Part shown: positions 11,715 through 24,800 of the stretch, one piece after another | Layout: each line of letters begins with the position of its first letter | Numbering within the stretch: position 1 is the stretch's first letter | From: Casuarina equisetifolia | Lineage: Eukaryota > Streptophyta > Magnoliopsida > Fagales > Casuarinaceae | NCBI GenBank assembly: GCA_028551475.1 | Contig: CM052355.1 | Coordinates: 7,254,001-7,318,000 of the forward strand | DNA: 64,000 nt | Reading direction: 5' to 3' | Translations under genes and position numbers: made by a program | Notes under the pieces: model-generated | What the model saw: only the letters and a program-made list of their open reading frames with translations | Databases searched by the model: none | Told to the model about the DNA's origin: nothing

Positions 11715-14700
11715 CTGGATTACCTATCGTCCCACTGAATAAGTTATACCGGGATTTTCAGATTCCATGTGTTCCCTAACTATTTTTAAATAGATGTACT
11801 GGTTTTCTGCGTATGATTTTCCCAATTTGATGTCTATCTTTCCGTATGGTTTTATGCATTATTTATAGCTTTCTTTTTCTCGCCTTTCCGTGAACTCTTC
11901 TTGTCTTGGAGTCACTGTAATTCGGGAATGGGCCAAGGGCCCGTATATTGATAGGATAGCGTTCAGGTACAGCAGGGGCACGTTCTTCGGTTGGAAGCAA
12001 AAGGCTGAAGACAGCATTCCACTAGTCATCCTTACTGCTTTATTGGACACAGACAATGCTTACAGACAGAAGGTTACTGCCTTATCGCCTCAGAAGGCCA
12101 CAACTTCCCACGAACACATTTCTTTATTGTTCTTTCTCTCTAAAAAAACCAACATCTTTTTAAGTTATTTTTTTAATTTAATAAGTGATTCTCTTTGTTA
12201 GTGGGTAACAAATTTCTAAATTTGTCATGAATTCTTAGCTTAATCAAAACTAAGATAGTTTCGACTAACAGAGATCTCAAATTCAAGATATCAAAATCTC
12301 CCATCCTCTTTATTTAAAAAAAAAAAACTAATTTCTAAATTTACTTCTAGAACTTTTCTCTTAATTTTTTTTTTCTTTCAGTTGGATTCTCTCCCACTTT
12401 CTCTTACCTTTCTTTCCCTACTTCTTCAGTTCCATTCTTTCCAATCTCTCTTTTCCAAAGCAGATGATGGAGCTTTGAAAGTCTCCCTTTAATAAAAAAA
12501 TATATATTTCCATTTTCAATTTTTTATAAGGTTAAGATTTTATTTTACATTTTACATTTTTCTGAAAAAAATACAAATTTTCTTGAATTTTTAGCATGAA
12601 TAATCATTGTCATTTAAAAATACTTTAGGAAAGTCGAGGTTCTTTTTCTTTTAATTTTTGTTTTTGCATTTTAGATTCCAAGAGAAGTAACCAAATTTTT
12701 TCCAAAATTTTGGATGATAAGAAAGGCTCCCCCCCCCTACCCCACACACACATTTTGGAAAGGTTAAGGGGCTCTTTTTACTTCGTATCTATCCCAATGT
12801 GGAAGGAGGGCGATTCAGGCAACTTTATAAAAGATAGATGTGAGACTTCCTTGCTGAGGGCGATTCAGGGATTGAGACCTACTAGTGCTAGACAAGTGTT
12901 CCACATTTATCCTTTTACTAATAATCTCAATTATTCGCAACCATGATATCACAAAGCAAAAGATTCTAATTTAACTTTCATAATCTCTAACCCTTCCATC
13001 CTCGCCGCTAATTGTCATCAATCTCGAAGAGGTGGGGTCGGGAGAGTACTATTTCTTGGACTTTTATATGTAATAATGTTGATGATCAATTTTGTTATGT
13101 TCTAACAAAGTCATAAACCTTTCTTTAAGCAAATTAATATCAATTGTCAAATCGTTTAGATTAAATCACCATAATCACATCATCAAGTGAAAAGATATCA
13201 TTTAAACCAATGATCATAAGAAGATGCTCTGTGGTGTAAACATTTTCTCAAGCTATTGTTAACTACTTGTTCTGGTGTAAATATTTTTAAAAAGTGTTTT
13301 CTCATATTCCTTTAGTGTATTATGATTTGTACAATCTATAAATATTAAATAGGAAAAATGAATCATTCAATTACTGGAAAATTATTGAGATTTTTTGGTT
13401 CATGTTGGAATTATTAGTATTGAGTCCACACTAAAGCCACAGCCTTATATTTTTTTTTATTCATTTTTTTATTCTTTATCTCTTTTGCATGTATTAAATA
13501 CTTTGGACTCATGTAGATTATTATTGGAAAAGTGTGAATAGAACATCACAAGCCTTTCGGCGTTCAGTACTATGTGTTCTAGTCTACATCGTGTAGTTGC
13601 TTCCAGCCAACGATTGTTTCGCTTCCATCTACTTTTTTATTCATTTCATGGTATTAAAGACCTGTGTGTACAATGATGGAGAAGATAATTCTCAACATAC
13701 AACTCCTGGCCAGAAAGAACCAAAACTTGAATGACTGAGGGATTATTTAGAGTGAACCTACTCACCAGAGGTTAGGGAAACATTACAAAGAACTTGAAAA
13801 TGTCCGGCTTTCATCTAGAAATAGATAGTAACTAGGGATCTGAACAAGCAGAACAATGACACTACAAATAGATAATATTAGGATAACCATATAGATGGTA
13901 AGTTATTATAAAAACTATCAGACATTCCTTTCAACAATACACTATTAGGGTTCTCTCTTCCCAAAAACACTACAACTTCAGACTCCCTGGCTCCATTAAT
14001 CGAGTGGAAGATGTTTAACAATATTTAGCTTGAGAATTGGTAATTTCCAGGAATGCAGTGGGCTACAAATGGCATGATATTTTCTCGTTGGGATTCAAGA
14101 AAACTAGAAAGCCCTTAGCATCGCAACATCTTTTCCTCCAAGGAAAAAAATAGATTATTTTCTTCTTTCACATACTTCTTAAAAAAATTAAATTCAATTC
14201 TCCATACTAATTATAATATTTGGTGATGGGATGGCAAGAGTCATTGAAAAGCCATTATTCTGCAAGTTTTTTTTGCTACCACCAACACAAAGAAAATCCA
14301 TAAATAATATATCATATCTAAAGTGTCTTATGTACTCAAAAATCTAACACGAACTAGTAATAATCGAGTCTCATGGTTATCCTTAAGCGTATGATTGATT
14401 GAAAAAGTTTATTCCAAAATTTGAAACATTGAAGTTCCTGCACATGTGATAAAGCTTTCGACATAACTTCGCCAAATTTGAATGGTGAAGCATCACTAGG
14501 ATACATCTAATTACTAGAGGTGCACCAATATATGGTTTATTATTCCGTATGAATCATTTAACTTTGTATTCTATGAAGATTATTTCCACGCCATTAGAGT
14601 CATGTATTTCTCGCATTTCGCAGCCCCTCTTATGGGATAACTAGGAAACACTTGGAACCTAACATTCAAATTTCTTAGAGATCCAACACCTAGATATTCC

Positions 14701-15050
14701 TAGAAGTTCTGTCAGTTCCTTTTAACCTAATTTGAAAGGTGAAAACATTGAAATGCTAAGTATGAATGATCATCCTCATGCAAAGCGTTACAAATCCACT
14801 CCTTCATATATTATGCAGCTAATCATGCTCACAATGTTTAGGAACGCCTACCATGGTTTCCTTTTGAATTTTTCTTTTCTTTTTAAGATCCCCCATCTAA
14901 TTAGCAAGTAATAATCAAGTTTGAATCCTAATCACACAACTTTGTGGCAAAGAAAGTACTTAAAACAAAAAAAAAGGTTCAAGGATAAAGATTTTGTTTA
15001 TAGATCCAACTTATAATGGAAACTATAAGTAGTTATAGTCTATGGGATTG
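11715..15050. other. Intergenic DNA downstream of the P450
   Basis: AT-rich DNA with poly-A and poly-T runs and no convincing open frame. The part up to about 13650 belongs to duplicated copy A; the 13160-13650 stretch has a clear counterpart at 39.34-39.79 kb. I see nothing functional in the rest. Confidence 0.55.
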
Positions 15051-15350
15051 TGTGGAAGACGAGAGTCCCACATTAGAAATTAAGATCCTTAAAGTTAAGT
15101 ATAAATTAAAAAGATGACCATCCACCTCTTGAACTAACTTTTAGGTTAGGCCTTTATAACCTTTTAACATAGTATCAGAGCCAAGGTTGAATCTATGCCC
15201 TGCCAAGGTTGAATCTATTCCTTTCCACTCATCTTATGTGCGGGGGCGCATATGGAAGACAAGAGTCCCACATTGGAACATCATTTATCAAGTGCCTAAG
15301 TAGGACATTGTATTACATGCTTCATTTATCAAGTGCATAAATAGTCTTAA
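15051..15350 (+). mobile_element. TRIM-like miniature LTR retroelement
   Basis: A 119-bp candidate LTR (15051-15169) starts TGTGGAAGAC, carries GAGTCCCACATTAG and ends TAACA. It is followed immediately by TAGTATCAGAGCC at 15170, an excellent tRNA-iMet primer-binding site. After only about 80 bp and a G-rich GTGCGGGGGCGCA (polypurine-like), a second copy begins at 15251 as TATGGAAGACAAGAGTCCCACATTGG. The second LTR then diverges, and a 15-base TCATTTATCAAGTGC repeat occurs twice within it. Such elements have no coding capacity and move with the help of autonomous copia elements. The right end is not resolved. Confidence 0.7.
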
Positions 15351-18294
15351 ATAACAACTATAGAATGAAAATTGGCTTTGATGTTTTCTTGGGGTGAAAC
15401 AATACCTCTATTTTTATTAAAGAGACAACATAAACTCTATTTTCACTGAAGGGAAAATAGATTTCGGTAAAACCAGATTTTCCAAAAATACTCTCCCCTC
15501 ATCTCCTTCTATTTAACATGTTGCTACCCCTTACCAAAACAAGGGCCTTCCCTCACGTTATCTCCAAAGTACAAAAGCCAATCCCTTCGTAATAAAAGCC
15601 CATGCCTAGTTTATCCTACAAGCTAAGCAACAATTCCATTGCATGGAAATTAGCTATTGAAATTTTATCAAAGGGTCTTGGGTTTGCTGAGCACTGCGTG
15701 TAAAATTCCTTTTTCCTTGAAATCAACGTTGTCCTCAAAGTTGTGGTAAGAGATTTGGGCCGCATCTTTCCCCGTCTAGATGGTCCAAACTAGGCTGCAT
15801 CTTGAGAGCCGGGGGATGGTCCCCTCCACGTGACGGCCACACCTCCGGTAGTCCCCCATGGTTCCTTTTGTTGAAGGTAATGGAGTTTCCTGGCAGTCCG
15901 GCTCACGTGTCTAGTTGAAGTAAAAGACACGGCACTACGAAAGCACTAGGTACTAAAGTTACGCAGTAGTTTGCATTAACACTTTTGACATTTATGATTA
16001 CGTACTAAAGTTATGCAGCAGCTCAATCTTTTTGCACTAACACTTTTGACATGTATGATTACGATCTAAAAGTTAAGTTATAGATAGACTTCTTGTCATA
16101 GGCATGTAAACACCGTACCTTCATTTATCACATATTTACGCAATGTGGTGGGCAGCCTTTCTTTGTAAGCCAATGTTGCGACAAAAACTCATGAAACTCA
16201 AGTGCTGCTCGATGCAAACATCTCCCTGAATTGGAAAAAAGAGAGATCATTACTGAGGTAGCAACTCCTTAAATAAAGACGGCTGCAGTGACATTGGACA
16301 AACCAAGTGAAGGGGGAGCGGGATGGTCCCCTCCACGTGACGTGATCTCTATCGTGGGTCAGCTGCATTGGATCACAGGAAAAGGAAGCACAGCCGAAGA
16401 CGCAACCTCCAGGGTGGGTTGGTCTCTTTGGGTTGCTGCAATAGGACGAAGTTCCAGTGAAAACCGAGTGGGTTTGTTGCTGTTACCAAAAATGCACTAG
16501 TGGAACCGTGTGAGACCGCCTATCTCTCGCTTGGAATTCCCAGATCTGATCGGAAAAGCATACCTGGGCAATACTGGAGGCGACCGATGGGTCGCGGGTT
16601 AATGCACCAAGGAAGACTGCTGGAATTGGCAACCATTTTGACTGGGGGGACTTGCGATGGTTGGCTACTAGAGAAACCTGATTTGAGTGGATTTGACGTG
16701 CACGTTGAGGTGGAGCAAACTGGCAATGGATGGACGCCAGAGGTGTTGTGGTAGAAGCTCTGTAACAGATAAAGCGGGGGAGTTTTTCTGGTATGATATT
16801 GAGATCTTGATGTTCACGATGGTCGCACCTAAAAAAAGATTATCAGCAAGTGACTTTTTTTTTTTTAATTGAAAGAAGGGCTAAACTGTGCGAGGAAAGT
16901 TTCTACATTCTGTTTGGTTAAAACTTTCAAAAAGTGCTATAAATTCAGACTTTTGAAAATTCTTATTTATGGATTTGTCTATCCAATTGCGTTATCAATA
17001 ACGACCATATATTGAAACTTAAATTATAAGTCAAAGTTCTGAAAATTAATTTGGCTTCATTTTAAAATTTATTCTTTCGCAACATAGATTTTGGTGTGTT
17101 TAGTCATCTCCAAGCCCAACAACTACAAAATGTTAAAAATTATGCAAGTACATGTGGCCAACAGCATGAAACATACTTTGGAACTTGACTTAGGATTATT
17201 GTGTATGGTACAAAAATCTCACATTATGTATATAATTTTTTGTAATAAAGTTTAAATCCAATAAATGTTCTTTCAACTGTAAAGTTTATTTTTGAATTTA
17301 ACTTTTGAACATTCTAATATAATATTAAAGATCATATTAAGTATGTTTCATTTCATGTAATCTTAAGTTTAATATTGTTTGGCAGATCAATACATGCAAA
17401 ACAAAAATTTCATATTAAATATGCAATCTTTTATAATAAGTTTAAATAATAAAAAATTAACTTTAAAACTAGCTTTAAATTGGATTTTTTAAGCCTTTTA
17501 ACAAGGTCCATTAATACAGAAAAGACTTTCTGCTCTCTCATCTCTTTGTTGCGTTGATCTCACTTCCCATTTTTGTACAGGAAGAAGAGGAAAGCATGGG
17601 ACCAAAAACTGGCGAGAAGAGGGTAGTTAACTATTAATTGGGACTAGAAGATAGCAAGAGAGTTGACTGGAGGAGAAGAAAGGAAAGCTATCCGATAGGA
17701 ATAGGGTGGGGATTAGGTCTTTGGTTTTGGATTAGCGGCAACATTTGCCTGTCCGATGCTGCGCAGAGTTTCTGGAGGTAATCCGCCTTCTAGTCCCTGC
17801 AAGGTAAGAAACTGTTCACTAACAATAACTTACGCAAGAGGTTTATGCATCTTAATTCCCTAACGCAATAATCGCAAAATCAGTTCTACCGGTTAGAATT
17901 TAATAGAATGCATATAAGGTAAGTTGCGGATAACAACTAAAGCTCCGTAGTCTCATGAAATAGTACTCCGCAAAAGCAATTTTGACTATCTCTTCTTTTT
18001 TCTTTTTCTTTTTTTTTTTCTTTTTATTGGCTAAAATCCTATGAATCTCAGAGAATAGCACAAAATTAAAAGAAAAAGCCTTTTCAGTATTATGGAAGCA
18101 CCATGCATGTGCATGCCTCGAGATGTTTTTTGGTACAGGTCACGAAGAACTATTCCGCATCTCGATCAGATCTCGGGCCTGCGGACCCAAAGATGCTGCT
18201 GTCCCATTAATTTAACGTAGCCCTCTCTTCTGTCCTACAGGTCACGGTCTCCCCTCTTTAATTTCCCTCCCTCATAGCGTCTCTCACTGTATCT

Positions 18295-18296
<2 letters not shown>
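15351..18296. other. Intergenic DNA with short repeats, no convincing gene
   Basis: Apart from the tandem repeat at 15950, a 22-bp direct repeat (GGATGGTCCCCTCCACGTGA plus CG) occurs at 15814-15835 and 16321-16342; it contains a CACGTG core. Two short adjoining open frames at 16288-16754 are relatively GC-rich but match no family I know. The rest is AT-rich without signal. Confidence 0.5.
15950..16061 (+). repeat. Tandem duplication, about 50-60 bp unit
   Basis: The units at 15950-16000 and 16002-16061 share GTACTAAAGTTA, GCAGYAG, GCAYTAACACTTTTGACAT and TATGATTACG. The second has a short insertion (CTCAATCTTTTT). Local repeat without coding content. Confidence 0.75.

Positions 18297-18344
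<48 letters not shown>
18297..18344 (+). repeat. (CT)n microsatellite, probably in a 5' leader
   Basis: About 23 CT dinucleotides run directly upstream of the small gene that starts at 18391. CT-rich leaders and GAGA-type tracts close to start codons are common in plant genes and can bind BBR/BPC proteins. That role is inference here. Confidence 0.9.
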
Positions 18345-18347
<3 letters not shown>

Positions 18348-18390
18348 CTCTGTCCCTGAGGAACGCCGCTCAGGCGATACATCATCTCAG

Positions 18391-18762
18391 ATGGGCATAG
18401 ATCATGAACTCTACAACCCAAAGCCGTCCAAAACCCACCTTACCTGGGCTGTCCGTGGCCCAACGCGCCTCTCTATCCCCATCCGACGGCGTAAACTACC
18501 GATAGCCCGGCTTGGAGGGAAGAAGCCTCGGAGAGTGGTCAACCTAGTGAGAATGTTTAGGAGGATGAGATTAAGGTGGCTAAAGTTGCACTACATGCGC
18601 ATGCTTAAGAAATTCAAGGATTACTGCAGGAATTTGATTAAAGATCTTGTGGATGCCGGTGCAACCATCGAGACTTTCCACCAAAGGGTTATCATGGAGG
18701 CCTCACTTGCTGTTCCGGTTATGGGCGTTGGTCTCAACAACTGTCCTTCTCTTCGCAGATAA
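18391..18762 (+). CDS. Small conserved plant protein of unknown function, 123 aa
   Basis: A single-exon frame starts MGIDHELYNP. It has a strongly basic middle (IRRRKLP, LGGKKPRR, MFRRMRLRWLKL), then a HYMRMLKKFKDYCRNLIKDL helix-like segment, and ends in VIMEASLAVPVMGVG. I recognise this overall pattern from uncharacterised short proteins found across flowering plants but know no assigned function. There is no signal peptide or transmembrane segment. The length, the methionine after a CT-rich leader and the conserved C-terminal part argue for a real gene. The basic stretch could serve nucleic-acid or membrane binding; this is inference. Confidence 0.75.
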   Translation: MGIDHELYNPKPSKTHLTWAVRGPTRLSIPIRRRKLPIARLGGKKPRRVVNLVRMFRRMRLRWLKLHYMRMLKKFKDYCRNLIKDLVDAGATIETFHQRVIMEASLAVPVMGVGLNNCPSLRR

Positions 18763-18859
18763 GACCGTCCTCGAACTGCATCCGTTAGTGCTGTACCACT
18801 TTGTTTTCAGTTTGTTTTGTTTTTCTTCCTGTATCAAATCCTTCGAATGAATCTGTAAG

Positions 18860-21800
18860 CTGCTGAAACAAAAATGTATAACGTCTTCCCTTCGCAGTTA
18901 TAAATATTTTCCCAGCTCTTTCTATTAGAATGTTCAGATGCATTTATATATAGATGAAGATATATCGATGCACTGTATATCTGAAAACAACTGAAACTCG
19001 TGTTTGGAGAATTTAAGTTATACTAGTCCCATGGCCGGGAAGGAACTTGCCTTCTCTATCTCTCTCTCCCCATCCTTATACGAGTATCACGTACACCAAC
19101 AGGCAGAGTTTCTGGTTGCCACATTCGGCTTCTGAAGTTTGATCCAAGGGGGATGGACCTGTTTGTGAAATTCAAGTGCGACGAAAGCAACAATTATTTG
19201 GCATTTAGTTTTAGAGCAGATCCAGGTAAGCAGGTCGGCTCATAATAAAGTCCCATATATAATCAGTTAAGCTTTCAGAATGCTAGGATCATCAACTAGG
19301 GATGGAAGTTGGCATCAATCGCCATCAGAAATAAATTAAGACCTAAACGTTATCCTGATTTATTTTGTCGGGCCATGCTATAATAATTAACACCGAAATA
19401 GTGGGTGCAGATCACCCACTTCTTTAGACGCCCTTTGAATTGCTCTTTACTAAGTAAAAACTGAGTAAATATATTTGATTGTTGGTCAAGAACCAGTTCT
19501 AATCCGTTAAAAGCTTTGCTCAAATGCATTTTCGAATTCAACAGGCAGAGTAGGTAAGCAGGTGTAAGTAGCCTGTTTTCTTCCATGGAGGGGAAGAAAT
19601 CACATAGACATCGAATTGCTTAACCTTTTGCTTTGCTTAACGGCGGGATAGACATGTTACTATTCTCTCTTGGACCCTAGATAGGTAATACGCAGAGAAA
19701 AGTATTGGGATCACCAACACCAAACTTAAAGACAAGAAAAGCCAAGACAGCTGCCAATATGATCCGACTCTTATCTGTCTTACGCTAAAATTTTCAGCTA
19801 TTTGTCCCTTTTCTTTTTCTATTTCCTGTTTGTCTTACACCAACATGGTCCCGATCGTTTTTAAATGGGAATGATAACTAAGACAAGGAACTACAAGTCA
19901 GACACATAATAAGACCATACTGAGTTAAGTAAATTAATCTGCCAAAATATATGTTTTAGTTAAAAGGATAAAACCTAACTTCATGTCATAATCATATGCT
20001 ATCATCACCATCTGCGCAATATTTGTCATTCTAGTTGAGGCATGATGCCATTTGACAATGCCTTCAAGCTTTATCTACATTCTAATTTTAAAAGCAAGAT
20101 TCTTTTTTGTCAACCCGAGCTCGAGCTCAAGATTAAGATCTTAGCACAGTGAAATGTTAATTGGGTTAGATTAAGAATTAAAAGCATTTACGACTTGGCC
20201 GAGTTTGAAATGTTCAAAACTATGGGGTAATTTAGAGACAGGCTCTACGAGAACTGGAGCCTTCCTTAAGAAATGGGGAAAACAAACAAATAAATAATGC
20301 CAATGGTCTTCAATCTGATGAAACCTGTAGTACTCTTCCTGGCCAATCGCTAGATGATAACATGGTCAACGTGTCGTGCTGGTAATTTCACTAATTAAGA
20401 TCTCCCAACCAGCCACCTATCAGGGCCTAGAATAATTTGGTGATTGTATAGTTGAGAAATGGCCCAATCGGAATGGCCAAGTTATTCGTATAAATTATAA
20501 CGCGAAGAACCATGCCTTCATATGACAAGTTGGACTAGACTGAGCGACAGCTAGATTGATTAGACATCCTTGATGGTGTCATCGCAATTTTTAACTCTTC
20601 ATTGGATTGGCCAATCTTCTCAAAACACACAGGGGACCATGGATTTGACTTGATAAAGTTTGATCGTTCACTTTCCAATTTGTTGTAGGAAACAAAAGGA
20701 ATTATGCTCTTCAAAGGGGGAGTTGAATCCTTTCAATCCAACTTCTAGTTAAGAAAATGATGGTGAATTAGGAGCAGCATTTTGAGTCCCATAAATATGG
20801 TTCCCCCTCGGGCTTACTTGCTCAGCTTGGCACTGCTATTACAAGAGGAGCCAGAAGGCTTGTATACACTTATCGGCTAATAATATAAAAAAAGAAAAAA
20901 GAACCTCAATAGTTTGGTTATTGTTGACCAAAATTTATGTATTACGCATAACAAGAAGAGCAAAAATTGAAGCGACCGGAAATTAAGAGTGTCAGAGCAC
21001 TCTTCTCAGGTCAGGCTTGAAGAATATCATAATTCTATTACCATACTATTCCCCTACCCAGAAAAGAGAATAACGAACAGCTTGTATGATAGAATCTCTC
21101 GCTTTAGTTAGTATAATTTGAAGAATTAAGGATGGAGCCTCAAGTAAATACAGTATGTTTGTTGTTGTTATTGTATTATTGTCATTACTGTTTAGATGTT
21201 ATCTAAGGCAACAAGCGTATCTCTCATGATTTTCCTTTAACATTGTTGCAGCCACTTCCTTAATCTTTTCTCCATATTTATTACATGTGAGTATTGAACG
21301 GCCCTCATTGTGGACCCTCTTTTTTTGTTGATTATGTTCACATAACAAAGTCTAATGGAGCTTACCAATTGGAAGTGACTCCTCTCCCAGCTGCACTACT
21401 ATTCCAATTTCCTCCCTACACGTGCACATTCAACAATATTGCCTTAACACGGGAGTCCATCATCTTATTACTATATTTCCTTCTCCAACAAAATATTTAT
21501 TACTCTTATGTAAGGGGTACACTTGTTGTTTGTATCTGATATATTGGGCGTAGGAGAGAGATCAGGAAAAACGCAAAGGCTAAGGATTAAGTCAATATCC
21601 CTCTCTGATATTATTGGGCGACAGAAATCTCTCAAGTCCAAAAGATAGAAATAAAGATTCGGAAATGATCTTATTCCTCGCGGCATCCTCCTACACCTTG
21701 AAAAAATCACATTCATTTGGAAATCTTATTTGGACGAGTACACTGTGGTGTGTTTGCTGCCAGACAAATAACATCTCCAGAAGACAACGAGGAGGAAGTT

Positions 21801-24800
21801 TAGGACAATCCCATCTGCTTTCCTGGAAAAAAAAATCTCAGAGAAAACAAAGGCCGGACCACTAACTATTAGGTGTGAGATAAAGGGACCGCACTGAAAA
21901 TATTTAACTGAATAAAACGAGAAGCACGTGCCTCCTTAGGTTGAAAAATATGAAACTTAGTCACTCAAAGTCAAATCTACATTTGAAAACTGATCCTTAA
22001 TGACTTCAATCACTTGATTGCAAACCTCTCTTTCAAAGAAAACTAATCACCAAAAAGGAAGGGCTGGAAGAGCGTAGTGGCCTATCTATCCTAAAGTTGG
22101 TCCATAAAGCTTTCTTGGACAAAATCAAGTATTGTTTTACAGGTTGACGTAATGGAAGCACGTTTTCAAGTTTTAGTGTTCTCCTTTGATTACTTGAATA
22201 AAAAGTCGTTCATTAGTGTTCTGTTGAGAAGGTTATGATCGCACATGTTTCAATCTAAACGTAAAAAAGTAAAAGAAGACAACCACTTTGACGGCGTGGA
22301 GGAACAAGAAAGTTTGAACCAGAAAGATCTTGCCTTTTTCTTTTGTCAAAAATGAGACACCTAAGCCATCTAGAAACCACATATCTAGAGATTGATTGGA
22401 GAACTTTTGTCTGTTTAATGTGAAACTCGAGAATCCTGTAATTTGAAGGAACCTATTCCCATCTTAACAAAGACTACTGAAGTGAATTGGGTCAGAGTAA
22501 TAGAATGTTGGCGCGTCGTTGATGTGGGGACGAATTAACTAACTTAAATTTTTTCAGATTATATAACTCCATGGTCCAACAACCTTTGATTGCGATTCAG
22601 AACATAGGAATTGCTTTAATAGGCTTTTTTTGGAATCCTATTGTTGGAAAACTTTTTTAATTGAATTTATTGATTCTGCGTTTTATTTGTTGAAGTGGGT
22701 AAAACATATACCATGCACATTAGATATAGGTTAAGGCCAATACTAAAGAGTAGCCATTATAAAATATTACGGTTTATACGCTTTACCTATGCAAGATTGC
22801 TCAACCTATTTGATCTGGAATTTCCGTGTAAGTTAGTCAATGTGTATAGAACAAAAATCTTGAATCCAAATGTAAGATTATTTATGTGAAATTTAACTAA
22901 AAGATGATTTAATCAAAAATTAGTTTTTGGTTTGGGTCTTAAATATTTTGACACAGTATTAGAATTCATATTGATTATACTCTATACCTTATGACCTTAA
23001 ATTTAATAATATTCAGTGTGTAAGGATGTGTGTAATATGAGAGTTTTTCACTAAAAAATAAAAATTATAAAATAAATTCTAAATGAATAAGAATTCTTTA
23101 ATTTATGAGCTAGTTTTTTTGTTAGGTCTTATAAGTGAATGGCCCAAATAAGGTAGGAACCAATGGTGAGAATGTATGCTAAGCCTGGTTTCAACTTCTC
23201 TCTGTACGTTGAGAAATGCTATTATCACGTAATTTAGAAAATAACATTTTTAATGGCTATCCAAGGAGAAAAGATTATAATTATCTAACTTATAATCATT
23301 GTTTTACAACGGGTATTTAGATAAGCAGCAAATTACAACATCATAAAAAAGAGTCCCTACCACTCATTACGGACTTTTTAATCAACTGAATGCGAAACAT
23401 AGGTATTTCATCAAGTTGAAGGGGCGATGGGGTACTGCCGCTTGCTCCGACGGACCCGCAAGGTTAGTGTGGCCAGATTCATCGGCAAAACGATCTAACG
23501 AAGTACAGACGAAAGGGAAAGGGAAAGGGAAAGGGAAGACCAACATAAAAAAGGACCCATGGCCTAGTCTTGGCATGATTTACTATAAAATTTACAAATG
23601 GTATGAAACCCTCCGTGTCCAGACAAATGAAAAACAGATTCACACAAGTCCAATATTAAAAAATTAGCCATAATGACTCCCACAATATAATGTGACAAAT
23701 GCAGGTTACAATCAAATTCATGATGGTCCTAAAAAGAATTGATAATTGTCGTCCATGTAATTCACATGGTCAAAGGGAAAAAGTTTGTAATACAAAATGA
23801 ATGTTCTTTTGAACTCTTGTGATTACGGTTGTTTAATTGAAGTAATATTTAAAACTCTTGTCTTTCCTTGGGTATCCAACATTAATAGATTTGAATATTT
23901 ACGATTTTTTTATGCTCTATCTTTGGCATGCTTTGCTATGAAGTTAACAACTATTAGGAAGAGAATTCTTTATTATTTATAACTTTGTCCAAGGCAAGAC
24001 TTTGTGACAAAAAGACTTTTCCAGGGGCCTTTTATTAATATAATTTTTGGGAAAACTAGATTCTTGTCCTCTTAATATATTAAAACTTCGTTACCATATA
24101 GTTTAAAATTAGTTTAATTGCCCTATTAAGTATGATTTGAAAAGAAGAGTAAAGAATATTTAGAATTTAATAATTAATTTTCTAATAAGCCTTCTTTTCA
24201 ATCAAGAAGATGGGTTTTAAAGTACTATAAGTTCTAAAAAACTCACAATATTTGCAATGTTGTTTTCTAGTCCATGCAAAGTGCAAGTTGAAGTATCAAT
24301 TGTTTGCAAGCTTTGCTATGATGACTTTAAATACTTTAACCAAGAAAACTCTAGATAGGTTTGGTGGTGGTTTGGGTTGATAGCCACTACAAAAACATAA
24401 ATCAAACTAAAAGATGGTTTAATGTATGGATTGTCAAGTATAATGTAACCTTTTGCCTTTTCTTATAGTTCATCATTGACCTTCCATACCGAAAATCGCT
24501 AGTCAATTTTCAATATGAAAGGAAATCAATTAGCCTACCATATTGATCCAGTTAAAATTACTAGGAAGTTTTTTTATCAATTAACTAAACTAGTAATGAA
24601 GGCAGACGCACAGAATGGCAAGAGATCAACCTACAAGAGTTGATCTACATGGTTTAAGAAGAAGAAAACGAAAAGATAATTGATTAGAATCTGTTTGGGT
24701 GAAATTGAGAGGTACTTGCCTTTTAATCTGTTCTTTTCTACAACCATTCTTTTTCTTGATTCCTAATATCTCATATTTCTTTTAATTTTTTTTGGTATTT

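Larger units (their letters stand above)
6728..13650 (+). repeat. Segmental duplication, copy A (intact P450)
   Basis: This block matches 35919-39800 in the same orientation. Matching stretches lie upstream of the gene, in the promoter, exon 1, the first 0.9 kb of the intron, and the far 3' flank (13160-13650 against about 39340-39790). Copy A keeps exon 2 and about 2.5 kb that is missing in copy B. The start coincides with a local tandem repeat present twice here and once in copy B. Boundaries are by eye, probably within 50 bp. Confidence 0.85.

Noticed and set aside
16288..16754. Two adjoining open frames as a possible gene
   Set aside because: They are short, match no family I recognise, overlap open frames on the other strand and sit among repeats.
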